A stretch of 64,000 nt of DNA, taken from an uncultured Pelagibacteraceae bacterium (GTDB lineage Bacteria > Pseudomonadota > Alphaproteobacteria > Pelagibacterales > Pelagibacteraceae). This document shows positions 20,461 to 30,150 of this stretch, piece by piece (positions within the stretch are counted from its first letter, which is position 1; every line of letters starts with the position of its first letter). The notes beneath the pieces were generated by a model. The model was not told the DNA's origin, did no database searches, and was given only the letters and a program-made list of their open reading frames with translations. The stretch is taken from assembly GCA_902540275.1 (NCBI GenBank), contig CACBMB010000002.1, positions 1 through 64,000 of the forward strand, given 5' to 3'. A program made the position numbers and the translations under genes.

Positions 20461-20478
20461 AAACGGATCCTAAAAAAA

Positions 20479-22614
20479 CTAATCAGATAAAAATTTATTT
20501 ACTTCAGAAAAATGCACTGCAAAATTCATCCCTTCACTTGTATCTTTATGTAAACCTTGGGTATTTACCCCTACCACTTTATCTTTATAAAACAATGGAC
20601 CACCTGAATTACCTGGATTTATAGCAGCATCAGTTTGAATAAATAATACGTCTGGATTACCAGTTGCGCTGTAAACACTACTTTCTTTTCTTATTGCACT
20701 AATCCAACCTTTTGTTAAAGAGAATTTTCTTCCTTTTGGATGACCTAAAGCTTCAACCATTTCACCTTGTTTTAATTGACCTTCAAAAAATTTTACTGGT
20801 TTACCAGTTGTATTAGTTTTTAAAAGAGCAAGGTCTCTTTTTAAATCTTTTTTGATAACGACGGCTGAAGACCTCTTTTTAAATTTATCTGTGACAGAAA
20901 TTGACATTGCATTTTCTATAACATGATAATTTGTGATGATTTCATCTTTTGAAATAAAAAAACCTGAACCTAAACCTTTTTCAGTCTTAACTATAACAAC
21001 ACTATCAAACCTAATATCTTTTTCCTCATAATTTGATGATGATTTATTAGTTAATGATGCAATTTTTTTGTTTGAACCTTGTTTTGTTCCACCTAATAAT
21101 TTTTCCCACCAAGATAGCTCTTCTTCTACAGAAAAGTTTAAGCTAGCATATAATTCTTTTTTATCAAATAACTCTCTAAATTCGCTTTCATTATCAAACA
21201 AATTTAATAATTCATTTAAAGAAATGTTTTTTATTTTTTGATTCTGCCAATTAGATACTTGATCTGGAGAAGAATACTTGTTTATTAAGTTTTCATATTT
21301 CTTATCCTGAGGATCAATATTATAAGCAACTTTAAAATTTTTGTTGGATTTAATTGAAATATTTTTTTCAATTAATTTCTTATTTTTAAATTGAACAATT
21401 TGATAAATGGCTTTTTTTTCAGCATTAATATTTTGCACTAAATAACTGTAAGTTCTTAACATTTCTTTTTCTAAGTAATCTGGCGTATTTGAATAACTAC
21501 TTATAAGATTATTTAATCTGTTTTGAAGTTTAGCACCCTCATTTTGCCATTTTTCTTGTAATGCAATGCCACCCCATTGAGTAATTAAACCACAACTTAT
21601 ACATTGAGACATTTGAAAACCTCTTTCAGCTTCAGCTTGTGCTCTTTGTAACTCTCTCTCAGTTCTTCTCATTTCTGCTTGAAGTCTATTAAATTCCGGA
21701 TTCGGAACACTCCTTGTACCTGCTACCATCTGAGAAGTTAAATTTTCCTCTAAATTTACTGTTGAGAATGAATCAAAATCTTTTGGAATAACAATTAACA
21801 AATTTGAATTAGTTGCTAACAAATTTTTTACTATATCTAAACTAAATTCCTTATTTGTTTCATAATCAATATTATCAGAAGGATTAATATTAGGTAATAA
21901 TTCTTTTTTAACTATTTGTAAATCAGCTAAAATAACTTTTAATTCATGATTAACATTATCTTTCTGTTTAATATCAAGTTTTTTTTTATTATTATTTTGT
22001 TTTGCAACTTCTTTTTTAATTTTATCTAATTCTTTTTTCTCTTTTAATTTTGCGAGCCTTTCAGCTTTTTTACGCTCTTGTTCAGCTTTTATTGCTAATC
22101 TTTTTTGTTTAAGTTCTTTCTTTCTTTTTTCAATTTTTGCAAGCCTTTCAGCTTTTTTACGCTCTTGTTCAGCTTTTCTTGCTAATCTTTTTTGTTTAAG
22201 TTCTTTTTTTCTTTTTTCAATTTTTGCAAGTCTTTCAGCTTTTTTTAATTCAATTTCTTTTTGTCTTTCTAATTTCTTTTTTTTTTGTGTATTTGCAATT
22301 TCTAGTTTTTTCTTTTCTTCAAGTTCTTGATTATTGTTATTTTCAACCAAAACATTTTCATTGTTTAATATTTTATCTTTATTTTTTCTAAACTCATCTA
22401 GTTTGGAAATTCTTTCAGATGCTTTTATCTCAATAATATGCGTAAATTCTTTTTGATCTATTTTGATATCGCTTGAATCACTACAATTATCTAGATCAAA
22501 TAAAGGTAATATTAGTCCGTCTTTATCAAGACAGTAATTTTCTTGTGAATATGATATATTTGAAACTAGACAAAAAAGTGTAGCAAAAAACAAATATTTA
22601 ATTTTATTTGTCAT
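20479..22614 (-). CDS. Secreted trypsin-like serine protease with long coiled-coil N-terminal half
   Basis: A 711-aa protein with a signal peptide (about 1-23), a charged coiled-coil region (about 95-215) containing an exact 29-residue repeat, a central region without a family I recognise, and a C-terminal S1-type protease domain (about 534-711). The catalytic triad is visible: His564 in TNYHVIENA, Asp594 in KRDLALLKT and Ser670 in NPGNSGGPL. No PDZ domain follows, unlike DegP or DegS. The likely location is the periplasm, possibly with the coiled coil acting as a spacer or oligomerisation rod. It is divergent from another secreted coiled-coil protein. The protease call is firm; the substrate is unknown. 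Confidence 0.85.
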   Translation of the reverse strand: MTNKIKYLFFATLFCLVSNISYSQENYCLDKDGLILPLFDLDNCSDSSDIKIDQKEFTHIIEIKASERISKLDEFRKNKDKILNNENVLVENNNNQELEEKKKLEIANTQKKKKLERQKEIELKKAERLAKIEKRKKELKQKRLARKAEQERKKAERLAKIEKRKKELKQKRLAIKAEQERKKAERLAKLKEKKELDKIKKEVAKQNNNKKKLDIKQKDNVNHELKVILADLQIVKKELLPNINPSDNIDYETNKEFSLDIVKNLLATNSNLLIVIPKDFDSFSTVNLEENLTSQMVAGTRSVPNPEFNRLQAEMRRTERELQRAQAEAERGFQMSQCISCGLITQWGGIALQEKWQNEGAKLQNRLNNLISSYSNTPDYLEKEMLRTYSYLVQNINAEKKAIYQIVQFKNKKLIEKNISIKSNKNFKVAYNIDPQDKKYENLINKYSSPDQVSNWQNQKIKNISLNELLNLFDNESEFRELFDKKELYASLNFSVEEELSWWEKLLGGTKQGSNKKIASLTNKSSSNYEEKDIRFDSVVIVKTEKGLGSGFFISKDEIITNYHVIENAMSISVTDKFKKRSSAVVIKKDLKRDLALLKTNTTGKPVKFFEGQLKQGEMVEALGHPKGRKFSLTKGWISAIRKESSVYSATGNPDVLFIQTDAAINPGNSGGPLFYKDKVVGVNTQGLHKDTSEGMNFAVHFSEVNKFLSD
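22027..22242. repeat. Tandem 87-bp coding repeat in the protease coiled coil
   Basis: Two near-identical 87-bp units and a partial third encode the 29-residue unit that begins KAERLAKIEKRKKELKQ. The units start at residues 125, 154 and 183 and differ by only a few bases (for example ARKAEQ against AIKAEQ). Such near-identity in a variable gene suggests recent duplication, and copy number may vary between strains. Confidence 0.9.
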
Positions 22615-22660
22615 AATAGTAAAATATATATAATTTATATTATATAAATTTATTTCAATT

Positions 22661-23308
22661 ATGAAGAAATTTTTACTCTATTTTCTTGGTTTTTTTTTGA
22701 TTATATTCAATACTAGCTTGTATGCTAACACAGAAAAAACTAAAGAATTTTTTCTTGATAGAACAAAAGCTACTAAATTACTCTTAACACCTCCCAATAT
22801 AGTTAAGAAAAAAATTTCTAATGCAATTTCAAAAATAGAAAATGAATGCTGTGAAGATAATTTTAAGAAAACTGCTAAAATTGATGAAATCAAAAATAAT
22901 TTACAAAAATGTTTAGATAAAAAATGTCATGCATTTGTTTTGCCAATATATACTAAGAAAAAATTACCATTTAAACTTATTGTAATGAGACAAATGGAAG
23001 AATTAGACGACTTGATAATTGAGAATGATGAGCAAAAATATCAAAATTTGATGACCAAATTAAATAGTGAAAAAGATGAACTAAAATTAAAAAATGAAAA
23101 AGATATAGAAAAAGTTAAACAACAGGTAATTGATTTAGAAGAGAAGAATATAAAACTTAAACAAACAGTTGATAAAATGTTATCAAAATATCAAAAAAAA
23201 ATATCTAAATTAGAAATGGAAAATAAAAAACTTTCTGAAAATTTTGATATAGTATTTCAAGCTCATTCTAAAAATAGACAAAAAAAACTAGAAGAAGAAC
23301 TTAAATAA
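22661..23308 (+). CDS. Hypothetical secreted coiled-coil protein
   Basis: I do not recognise a family. The 215-aa protein starts with a clear signal peptide (MKKFLLYFLGFFLIIFNTSLYA). Four cysteines are clustered in pairs (ENECCEDNF and KCLDKKCHAF, about residues 62-88), suggesting disulphides in the periplasm. From about residue 115 to the end there is a continuous Lys/Glu-rich heptad-like coiled coil. It is divergent from the coiled-coil protease across a 46-bp AT-rich gap that must hold both promoters, so the two may work together. The RidA-family gene follows after 2 bp. Confidence 0.7.
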   Translation: MKKFLLYFLGFFLIIFNTSLYANTEKTKEFFLDRTKATKLLLTPPNIVKKKISNAISKIENECCEDNFKKTAKIDEIKNNLQKCLDKKCHAFVLPIYTKKKLPFKLIVMRQMEELDDLIIENDEQKYQNLMTKLNSEKDELKLKNEKDIEKVKQQVIDLEEKNIKLKQTVDKMLSKYQKKISKLEMENKKLSENFDIVFQAHSKNRQKKLEEELK

Positions 23309-23310
23309 AA

Positions 23311-23772
23311 ATGGATTTTGAAAAAAAAATAAATGAATTAGGCTTAACATTGCCAGAAGCTAAAGCTCCAGTTGGAAATTATGTTGCAACTAAAACTGTA
23401 AACAAAATGCTATTTATATCAGGACAAATCTCAATAAATGAAAACGGTGAGTTAATTAAGGGTAAAGTGGGCAAAGATTTAGACACTGAAGCTGGATATA
23501 ATGCAGCAAAACGATGCGCATTAAGTATCGTTGCACAGGTAAAAAAAGCTTGTAATGATGATTTGTCAAAAATTAAATCATGCGTAAAACTTACCGGCTT
23601 TGTAAATTCAACAGATAATTTTACAGATCAACCAAAAGTAATAAATGGTGCTTCTGATTTAATTGCCTCTATATTTGGTGATGCTGGAATGCACACAAGA
23701 GCAGCTGTTAGCACAAATAGCCTCCCATTGGGAGTTTCAGTTGAAGTTGATGCCATTTTCGAATTAAAATAA
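23311..23772 (+). CDS. RidA/YjgF family protein
   Basis: A 153-aa protein of the RidA superfamily, in the longer subgroup. Recognisable stretches are NKMLFISGQISINENGEL, GYNAAKRCALSIVAQVKKA, VKLTGFVNSTDNFTDQPKVINGAS and TRAAVSTNSLPLGVSVEVDAIFEL. Classical RidA deaminates reactive 2-aminoacrylate through an Arg; here the Arg of MHTRAAVSTNSLP aligns with that position. This subgroup often has no proven activity, so the reaction is inferred only. It converges with the UDP-glucose dehydrogenase gene at a 1-bp gap. Confidence 0.87.
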   Translation: MDFEKKINELGLTLPEAKAPVGNYVATKTVNKMLFISGQISINENGELIKGKVGKDLDTEAGYNAAKRCALSIVAQVKKACNDDLSKIKSCVKLTGFVNSTDNFTDQPKVINGASDLIASIFGDAGMHTRAAVSTNSLPLGVSVEVDAIFELK

Positions 23773-23773
23773 T

Positions 23774-25072
23774 CTATCTTCCAATAGCAAAATATTTTAT
23801 TTTCATTTCTCGCATTTTTTCTGGAGAATAAATATTTCTAAGATCATAAATAATAAAATCATTTTTTTTAACCAATTTTTTAAAGTTTAGTAATTTGAAT
23901 TCATTCCATTCTGTATGTATGATAATAAGATCAGTTTTAAAGCAAGCTGATGTAATATTTTTAAAATATTGAACATTCTTAAGGTTTTTAAACTCTTTTT
24001 TTTCACCCGATGGATCATAATATCTAATTTCACAATTTCTTTTATTTAAATGTTTGATCATTGGTATACTTGCTGCTTCTCTCATATCATCTGTGTTTGG
24101 TTTAAAAGTTACACCTAAAAAAGTTATCTTTTTATTTTTGACTTTATTATTTAAAATTTTTTCAATTTTTTTTGTTAATTGAATTTTTCGTAAATTATTT
24201 GATTTAACTGTACTTTTTACAATTGATAAATCTATTTTATATTTAGTAGCTGTATCAATTAAAGCTCTGGTATCTTTCGGGAAACATGATCCTCCATATG
24301 CAGGTCCTGCTCTTAAAAAACGATCTCCTATACGTTGATCTAAACCCATTCCGTTTGAAATATCTTTTATATCTACATTCGTTTTTTCACATAAGTTAGC
24401 AAGCTCATTTATAAAAGAAATTTTAGTTGCTAAGAAAGAATTAGATGCATATTTAATTAATTCTGCTCCTCTTCTAGAAGTTTGAAGGTATCGGCTACTT
24501 TTTTTGATTATAGGTAAGTATAAATTTTTAAGTATTTTGTTAGCTTTTTTACTATTGGTTCCAATTACAACTCTATCTGGATAAACAAAATCTCTTATTG
24601 CTTCACCCTCTCTCAAAAATTCAGGATTAGAAACTATGTCAACTAATTTTTTTCTTTTAAGTTTAATTAAAATTTTTTCAATTTTATCACCAGTGGTAAC
24701 TGGTACAGTAGATTTTGTTACAATAATTTTATATTTTTTAATAATTTTTTTTAATTCATTTGCTACTTGAAATACATACTTTAAGTTTGCTGAATTGCTA
24801 TTTTTATTTGTTGGAGTACCGACACATATAAAAATAATATCTGACTTTTGTACAGCAAGTTTCAAATCTGTTGTAAAAAATAATTTTTTTTGTTTAAAAT
24901 TTTTTTTTATTAATTCATCTAGTCCAGGTTCGTAAATAGGTACTTTACCCTTATTAAGAAAATCTATTTTATCTTTATCTTTATCTACACAATAAACTGA
25001 ATTACCTAAATCAGAAAAGCAAACTCCACTTACCAAACCAACATAGCCTGTTCCAATCATACAAATTTTCAT
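23774..25072 (-). CDS. UDP-glucose 6-dehydrogenase
   Basis: A 432-aa enzyme oxidising UDP-glucose to UDP-glucuronate with 2 NAD+. The Rossmann motif is MKICMIGTGYVGLVSGVCFS, the middle segment VSNPEFLREGEA is conserved, and the catalytic Cys is in YGGSCFPKDTRAL. The C-terminal UDP-binding domain has FLGVTFKPNTDDMREA. It overlaps galU by 4 bp (ATGA type), so GalU product can be passed straight on. The pair supplies UDP-glucuronate for surface polysaccharide. Composition is very rich in Lys and Ile, as in its neighbours. Confidence 0.95.
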   Translation of the reverse strand: MKICMIGTGYVGLVSGVCFSDLGNSVYCVDKDKDKIDFLNKGKVPIYEPGLDELIKKNFKQKKLFFTTDLKLAVQKSDIIFICVGTPTNKNSNSANLKYVFQVANELKKIIKKYKIIVTKSTVPVTTGDKIEKILIKLKRKKLVDIVSNPEFLREGEAIRDFVYPDRVVIGTNSKKANKILKNLYLPIIKKSSRYLQTSRRGAELIKYASNSFLATKISFINELANLCEKTNVDIKDISNGMGLDQRIGDRFLRAGPAYGGSCFPKDTRALIDTATKYKIDLSIVKSTVKSNNLRKIQLTKKIEKILNNKVKNKKITFLGVTFKPNTDDMREAASIPMIKHLNKRNCEIRYYDPSGEKKEFKNLKNVQYFKNITSACFKTDLIIIHTEWNEFKLLNFKKLVKKNDFIIYDLRNIYSPEKMREMKIKYFAIGR

Positions 25073-25884
25073 AATTTAGAAATCTCCTTTGATGAATTTA
25101 TGTATCCTTTCATAGATCCACAATCTAAATACTTTCCTGAGAAATTATGTGCGATAAATTTTTCGTTATCATAAATTAAAGATTGAATAGCATCAGTAAT
25201 ATGTATTTCTCCACCTTTACCAGGTTTTTGTCTAACTAATTTAGAAAAAATTTTTTTTGGAAGAATATATCTTCCAATTACTGCTCTATTAGATGGAGCC
25301 TTTTTTAATGATGGTTTTTCAATAACATCACTAATAAAAAAATTTTTTTTATCAATTCTTTTTTTTAATTTGTATATACCCCATCTGGTAACATCAGATT
25401 TCTTAACCTTCAAACTAGCCATGACTGATGAGCGATATTTTTTATTTAATTGAATCATAGACTTTGAACAATTTTTTTTAATTATCAAGTCATCTGGTAA
25501 TAACATCAAAAAAAATTTATCCTTAATTAAATTTTTGGTTTTTAATACAGCATGACCCGTGCCTAATGGTTTGTTTTGATAAACGAATTTAATTAATTTT
25601 CTATATCTTAAAATTTTTTTATATTCTTGTTTAATTCTGAGGTCTTTTTTCTTTTTAATAATTTTTTTATAAAATTTATCGTTAAAGAAATAATTTTTTA
25701 TCATAATTTTTTTTTCTGAGATTATGAAAATAATTTCTTTTATTCCTGCCTCAATACATTCATCTAAAATATACTGAATACCAGGTTTACCATTAATTGG
25801 TAAAAGTTCTTTTGGAATAACACTTGAGAGAGGAAGCAACCGTGTTCCTAGTCCTGCTAGAGGAATTATTGCTTGTTTAATCAT
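25069..25884 (-). CDS. galU: UTP-glucose-1-phosphate uridylyltransferase
   Basis: A 271-aa nucleotidyltransferase making UDP-glucose from UTP and glucose-1-phosphate. The opening IIPLAGLGTRLLPLSSVIPKE carries the nucleotide-binding loop and the catalytic Lys region. LGTGHAVLKTKNLI, LLPDDLII and KGGEIHITDAIQSL match the GalU family. Some family members carry GTRLLPAT where this has GTRLLPLS, a small variation. It is the first gene of a galU-ugd pair and is divergent from panC. Confidence 0.92.
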   Translation of the reverse strand: MIKQAIIPLAGLGTRLLPLSSVIPKELLPINGKPGIQYILDECIEAGIKEIIFIISEKKIMIKNYFFNDKFYKKIIKKKKDLRIKQEYKKILRYRKLIKFVYQNKPLGTGHAVLKTKNLIKDKFFLMLLPDDLIIKKNCSKSMIQLNKKYRSSVMASLKVKKSDVTRWGIYKLKKRIDKKNFFISDVIEKPSLKKAPSNRAVIGRYILPKKIFSKLVRQKPGKGGEIHITDAIQSLIYDNEKFIAHNFSGKYLDCGSMKGYINSSKEISKL

Positions 25885-25918
25885 TTAAATGTTTTACTTA
25901 TTAAATTATTTTATACAA

Positions 25919-26731
25919 ATGAAAATTTTATTAAATAATAATGATTTAAATGAGGCATTATCTAAAGTACGAAATTTAGGTTTTGTACCTACGATGGGAA
26001 GTCTACATAAAGGTCATATATCACTAATTAAAAGATCAAAAAAGGAGTGCAAAAAAACAATTGTAAGTATATTTGTTAATCCTAAGCAATTTAATAATAA
26101 AAATGATTTTAAAAGATATCCAAGAAATCAAAAAAAAGATTTAATTATTCTCAAAAAATTGAATGTAAATTTTGTTTTTATACCTAAAATTAATCAAATA
26201 TTTCATAAGAAAAAAATAACCAACATTAAGATTGAGAAAAAAAACCAAATATTATGTGCAAAATTTCGAAAAGGTCATTTTGAAGGTGTGATTAAAGTAA
26301 TGGATAGACTGACAGCTTTAATCAAGCCTAAAAAAATTTTTATGGGTGAAAAAGATTATCAACAATTTTATTTAGTAAAGAAATATTTAAATAAAAAATA
26401 TTCATCAAAAATTATTCAATGTAAGACAATTAGAGACAAAAATAAAATTGCACTATCTTCAAGAAATTTACTTTTAGATAAAAAAAACTTATTCAAAGCA
26501 GGAAAATTTATTAAAGATCTAATGAACCTAAGAAATAAATATAGTAAGTATAATAATTTTAATAAAGTGCTTGATTTTAAAAAAAAAGAATTTAGTAAAC
26601 TTTACAAGATTAAAATTGAATATCTTGAATTAAGAAATCTAAATAATCTCAAATTGTCAAAAAAAATAAAAAACTCAAAAATTTTTGTAGCTTTCTATTT
26701 AAATAAAGTAAGATTAATTGATAATTTTTAA
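25919..26731 (+). CDS. panC: Pantothenate synthetase
   Basis: Condenses pantoate and beta-alanine with ATP to pantothenate, the coenzyme A precursor. The HIGH-type motif is FVPTMGSLHKGHISLI, then VSIFVNPKQFNNKNDFKRYPR, GHFEGVIKVMDRL, MGEKDYQQFYLVKK and the KMSKS-like ALSSRNLLL. I start at the ATG at 25919 (MKILLNN, 270 aa), which matches the family N-terminus; the track begins 30 bp upstream at another ATG that adds MFYLLNYFIQ. The protein is extremely lysine-rich but all motifs remain. Confidence 0.94.
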   Translation: MKILLNNNDLNEALSKVRNLGFVPTMGSLHKGHISLIKRSKKECKKTIVSIFVNPKQFNNKNDFKRYPRNQKKDLIILKKLNVNFVFIPKINQIFHKKKITNIKIEKKNQILCAKFRKGHFEGVIKVMDRLTALIKPKKIFMGEKDYQQFYLVKKYLNKKYSSKIIQCKTIRDKNKIALSSRNLLLDKKNLFKAGKFIKDLMNLRNKYSKYNNFNKVLDFKKKEFSKLYKIKIEYLELRNLNNLKLSKKIKNSKIFVAFYLNKVRLIDNF

Positions 26732-26735
26732 TATC

Positions 26736-28109
26736 TTATAAAAAATACGCACCAACACCCAAAAAAGATACAAAACCAATTACATCAGTAATTGTTGTTA
26801 CAAAGACACTAGAGGCAATTGCAGGATCAATATTCATTTTTTTTAATGTGACAGGAACTAAAATACCAAACAAGCCAGCTACCACCATAGTTAAAACCAT
26901 TGAAATAGATATGATTAATGAAAGTTGATAATCTTGAAACCAAATTTGTACTATAAATGAACTTATAATTGCAAAAATAAAGCCGTTAAGAATGCCAATA
27001 TTAAATTCCTTCAAAATATTTTGATTAAAGTTATTTTTAGTTAAATCATTTGTTGCAAGTGTTCTTACTGTGACTGCTAAAGTTTGCATTCCTGCATTAC
27101 CACCCATTGAAGCTACTATTGGCATTAAAAATGCTAAAACAACCATTTGTTCAATTGTTGCACCAAACAAACTAATACAATAAGTTGCTAGAAAAGCTGT
27201 AAATAAATTTAGTAACAACCAATTAAATCTTCTTTTAGTTTTTGTTAATACACCATCAGTTATTTCTTCATCTCCAACCCCGGCTAATCTTAAAGCATCT
27301 TCTTCTGCCTCTTCTTTTAAAACTGTTAAAACATCATCAGATGTTATCATTCCAACTAATTTATTATTTTTATCAACAACACAAGCCGAATTTAAATTAT
27401 AATTTTCAAATGAATTTCCAACTTCCTCTTTATCCATATCTACAGGTATTAAAAAAATAGAGTCATCCATTATTGATGACATTTTTGACTCTCTAGGTGT
27501 TCTTAAAACTTTTGATGATGGAACTGCACCAATAGGTTTAAAATTTTCATCAACAATATAAATTTCTAAAAATTCTTCAGGTAAATCTTTGTTTTCTCTT
27601 AAATAATCAATTGTTTGTCCAACTGACCAATTACTTGGAATAGCAGTAAATTCTCTCTGCATAATTCTGGCTGCACTATCTTCTGGATAACTTAAGCCTT
27701 CCAAGAGAGCAAAACGATCTTTTGGTGGTAATAAACTTAATATTGAATTTTTATCTTTTTCCTCTACATTTTCTAAAATAGCTATTGCATCGTCAGACTC
27801 AAGATTTTTTAATATTCTTACGATCGCATCAGAAGATAAAAATTTTATAATTTCAGTTTGAACAGACTCATTAAGTTCAACAAATACCTCAGGATCTACT
27901 TTAAAATTATTAAGTTTAATTAAGTTTTCTCTATCACTTTCACTTAAATGTTCAATAATATCTGCAGCATCTGCTGGATGCATTTCTTTAAATGAATTTG
28001 TTATAAATGATGCATCGTTGCTTGATATTTTATCTGTAACAACTTTTATGTATTCTTTATTAAATTCAAAATTGACTTTTTTGTCTTTGATTTTTTTTAT
28101 TAAAGTCAT
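26736..28109 (-). CDS. mgtE: Magnesium transporter MgtE
   Basis: A 457-aa channel for Mg2+. An N-terminal helical domain (with MHPADAADIIEHLSE and LLPPKDRFALLEGLSYPEDSAARIM) is followed by two CBS domains (about 140-260; VGMITSDDVLTVL) and a five-helix membrane domain with LMPIVASMGGNAGMQTLAVTVR. The last is the pore signature. The cytosolic domains close the channel when Mg2+ is high. It is divergent from lipB; the 60-bp gap shows no obvious Mg riboswitch structure to the eye. Confidence 0.95.
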   Translation of the reverse strand: MTLIKKIKDKKVNFEFNKEYIKVVTDKISSNDASFITNSFKEMHPADAADIIEHLSESDRENLIKLNNFKVDPEVFVELNESVQTEIIKFLSSDAIVRILKNLESDDAIAILENVEEKDKNSILSLLPPKDRFALLEGLSYPEDSAARIMQREFTAIPSNWSVGQTIDYLRENKDLPEEFLEIYIVDENFKPIGAVPSSKVLRTPRESKMSSIMDDSIFLIPVDMDKEEVGNSFENYNLNSACVVDKNNKLVGMITSDDVLTVLKEEAEEDALRLAGVGDEEITDGVLTKTKRRFNWLLLNLFTAFLATYCISLFGATIEQMVVLAFLMPIVASMGGNAGMQTLAVTVRTLATNDLTKNNFNQNILKEFNIGILNGFIFAIISSFIVQIWFQDYQLSLIISISMVLTMVVAGLFGILVPVTLKKMNIDPAIASSVFVTTITDVIGFVSFLGVGAYFL

Positions 28110-28169
28110 AAATATACCTATTATTCTGACGGATCTTTTAATACATAATAAAAAGAATACAATTTATAA

Positions 28170-28799
28170 ATGAATATAGAAATTAAAAAGTCACAAAAAC
28201 CTGTAAAATATGAAGATGCTTTGACATTTATGGAGAAACGACTTTATGAAATAAATAAAAATGATTCTCATGATTTAATATGGATTTTAGAACATGAGGA
28301 AATTTATACAGCTGGGACAAGTTTCAAAAAAAAAGAAATTTTAGATAAATCAATAAAAGTAATTCAAACAAATAGAGGCGGAAAAATTACATACCATGGT
28401 CCAGGTCAATTAATTTGTTATTTTGTAATTGATTTAAAAAAAAGAAAAAAAGATATTAGAAAACTTATTTCTATTATTGAAAAAACAATAATCGATACAA
28501 TTAAATTTTACAAAATTGATACATTTGCAGATAAGAAAAATATTGGCATATGGTATAAAAATAATAACGAAATAAAAAAAGTAGCTGCTATAGGAGTAAG
28601 AGTTAGTAAATGGGTAGCTTATCACGGCTTTTCGATAAATGTAAATAATGATTTGAATAAATATAATGCAATAATTCCTTGTGGAATAGAAGATAAAGGA
28701 GTTACAAGTTTAAAAAAAATAAAGAATCAAAATTATGATAATTTAGATAAAAAATTGGTTGAAAACTTTATCTCTAATTTAAAAAATTCAACCTTTTAA
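28170..28799 (+). CDS. lipB: Octanoyl-[ACP]:protein N-octanoyltransferase
   Basis: A 209-aa LipB, which moves octanoate from ACP to lipoyl domains, the first step of lipoate assembly. Conserved segments: [50 protein letters not shown] and the catalytic Cys in [14 protein letters not shown] with the Lys of KVAAIG. The 3' end overlaps the convergent pseudouridine synthase gene by 26 coding bases, so no terminator separates them. Confidence 0.94.
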   Translation: MNIEIKKSQKPVKYEDALTFMEKRLYEINKNDSHDLIWILEHEEIYTAGTSFKKKEILDKSIKVIQTNRGGKITYHGPGQLICYFVIDLKKRKKDIRKLISIIEKTIIDTIKFYKIDTFADKKNIGIWYKNNNEIKKVAAIGVRVSKWVAYHGFSINVNNDLNKYNAIIPCGIEDKGVTSLKKIKNQNYDNLDKKLVENFISNLKNSTF

Positions 28800-29685
28800 T
28801 TTTTAATAATTTCTGAAAATAATCAGGAAGTAAAGCTTTATATGTATGTTTTTTGTCATTAATCATAAATCTTATTTGATAGGAATGAAGCATAAGATCT
28901 TTATTTATACCTTTTATAGAAGATAAAGATTTATATTTCTTATCACCATAAATTGAATGACCGATATTAAATAATTGTTTTCTTAATTGATGTTTTCTAC
29001 CTGTGATAGGTTTCATTTCTACTAAACTGGAATTTGAATTTTTATCAATAACTTTAAAAATAGTTTTTGCTTTTTCTATAATCTTTTTGCCATTATCATA
29101 TCTGATCAATTCATCATTCCATTCCCCAGAATTTTTTTCTATTTCACCATGACATATTGCTAAATAAGTTTTATGAACTTTTCTTAATCTAAATAATGAA
29201 GTTAACAATTGAGCTGTTTTTCTATTTTTTGCTATTATAAAAACCCCTGAAGTATCTTTGTCTAATCTGTGAACTGAATATGGTTTTGTATCTTTAAAAA
29301 TTTCACTTTTTGCAAAAATATCTACTAAGTTTTTTTTTGATTTTGTTCCTCCTTGAACTGATATGCCTGAACTTTTATTTAAAACTATAAAATCTTCATT
29401 ATTATCAATTATTAAATCTTCGTTAGATTTAATTATTTCATTAGATGGCTTGAATACCTTTTTGTTATGTTGAATATTTTCTTTAAAATTTAAATTAAAA
29501 ATATCTATTTTATCGTTTGTTCTCACTTTGAATGAGCTTTTAACTTTTTTTTTATTAATCTTAATCTTTCCTAATCTTAAATTTTTTTCAATTAAGCCCT
29601 GTGGAATTTTACCTAATTTATTTCGTAACCATCTGTCAATACGCATATCATTACACGTTGATTCAACAACATAATTTTTTATCAT
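28774..29685 (-). CDS. RluA-family 23S rRNA pseudouridine synthase (RluC-like)
   Basis: A 303-aa protein. An N-terminal S4-like RNA-binding domain (about 13-70; [15 protein letters not shown]) precedes the RluA catalytic domain with [18 protein letters not shown], whose Asp is the nucleophile, and [13 protein letters not shown]. Family members isomerise uridine in 23S rRNA. The domain order and the S4 domain suggest RluC or RluD, and RluC is favoured by its place beside the ribosomal block; this choice is inference. It is 21 bp after rplQ and may be the last gene of the superblock. Confidence 0.88.
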   Translation of the reverse strand: MIKNYVVESTCNDMRIDRWLRNKLGKIPQGLIEKNLRLGKIKINKKKVKSSFKVRTNDKIDIFNLNFKENIQHNKKVFKPSNEIIKSNEDLIIDNNEDFIVLNKSSGISVQGGTKSKKNLVDIFAKSEIFKDTKPYSVHRLDKDTSGVFIIAKNRKTAQLLTSLFRLRKVHKTYLAICHGEIEKNSGEWNDELIRYDNGKKIIEKAKTIFKVIDKNSNSSLVEMKPITGRKHQLRKQLFNIGHSIYGDKKYKSLSSIKGINKDLMLHSYQIRFMINDKKHTYKALLPDYFQKLLKIKRLNFLN

Positions 29686-29706
29686 ATTGAATATTTAAAT
29701 AATTTA

Positions 29707-30150
29707 TTAAGCTGTAGCTACTTTTTTATCTTCTTTTTTATCAGCTTCTTTTACAGGCTCTTTTTTCTTTTTATCTACTCTTTTTGCTTCTACATCTCTA
29801 TCTACAAATTCAATAATTGCCATGGGTGCATTATCACCATATCTAAAGCCAGCTTTTATTATTCTTGTATAACCACCGTTTCTTTTCTCATATCTTTTTG
29901 AAAGTGTTTTTTTTACTTTAGTTGCTGATTTAATATCTTGTAATTGTGAAACAAGCATTTTCGTAGTATTTAAATTATCTTTTTTTCCTAAAGTAATAAT
30001 TTTATCAGCTTGAGGTTTAAGAAATTTAGCTTTAGGTAAAGTAGTTTTTATTTGTTCATACTTTATTAAAGAATTTAACATGTTTTTAAGTAGAGCTTTT
30101 CTATGTTCTGATGTTCTGTTTAATTTCTTATTTACGAAGCCATGTCTCAT
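29707..30150 (-). CDS. rplQ: 50S ribosomal protein L17
   Basis: Near the exit tunnel of the large subunit. The N-terminus [24 protein letters not shown] is the L17 signature, and YTRIIKAGFRYGDNAPMAIIEFV closes the conserved domain. At 147 aa it exceeds the E. coli protein through a C-terminal Lys/Glu-rich tail of about 25 residues. Its start overlaps the rpoA stop by one base, and it ends the alpha operon. Confidence 0.96.
   Translation of the reverse strand: MRHGFVNKKLNRTSEHRKALLKNMLNSLIKYEQIKTTLPKAKFLKPQADKIITLGKKDNLNTTKMLVSQLQDIKSATKVKKTLSKRYEKRNGGYTRIIKAGFRYGDNAPMAIIEFVDRDVEAKRVDKKKKEPVKEADKKEDKKVATA

Noticed and set aside
22027-22242. CRISPR-like array
   Set aside because: The repeat units are 87 bp, contiguous and in frame, encoding a coiled coil; no spacers or cas genes are present.
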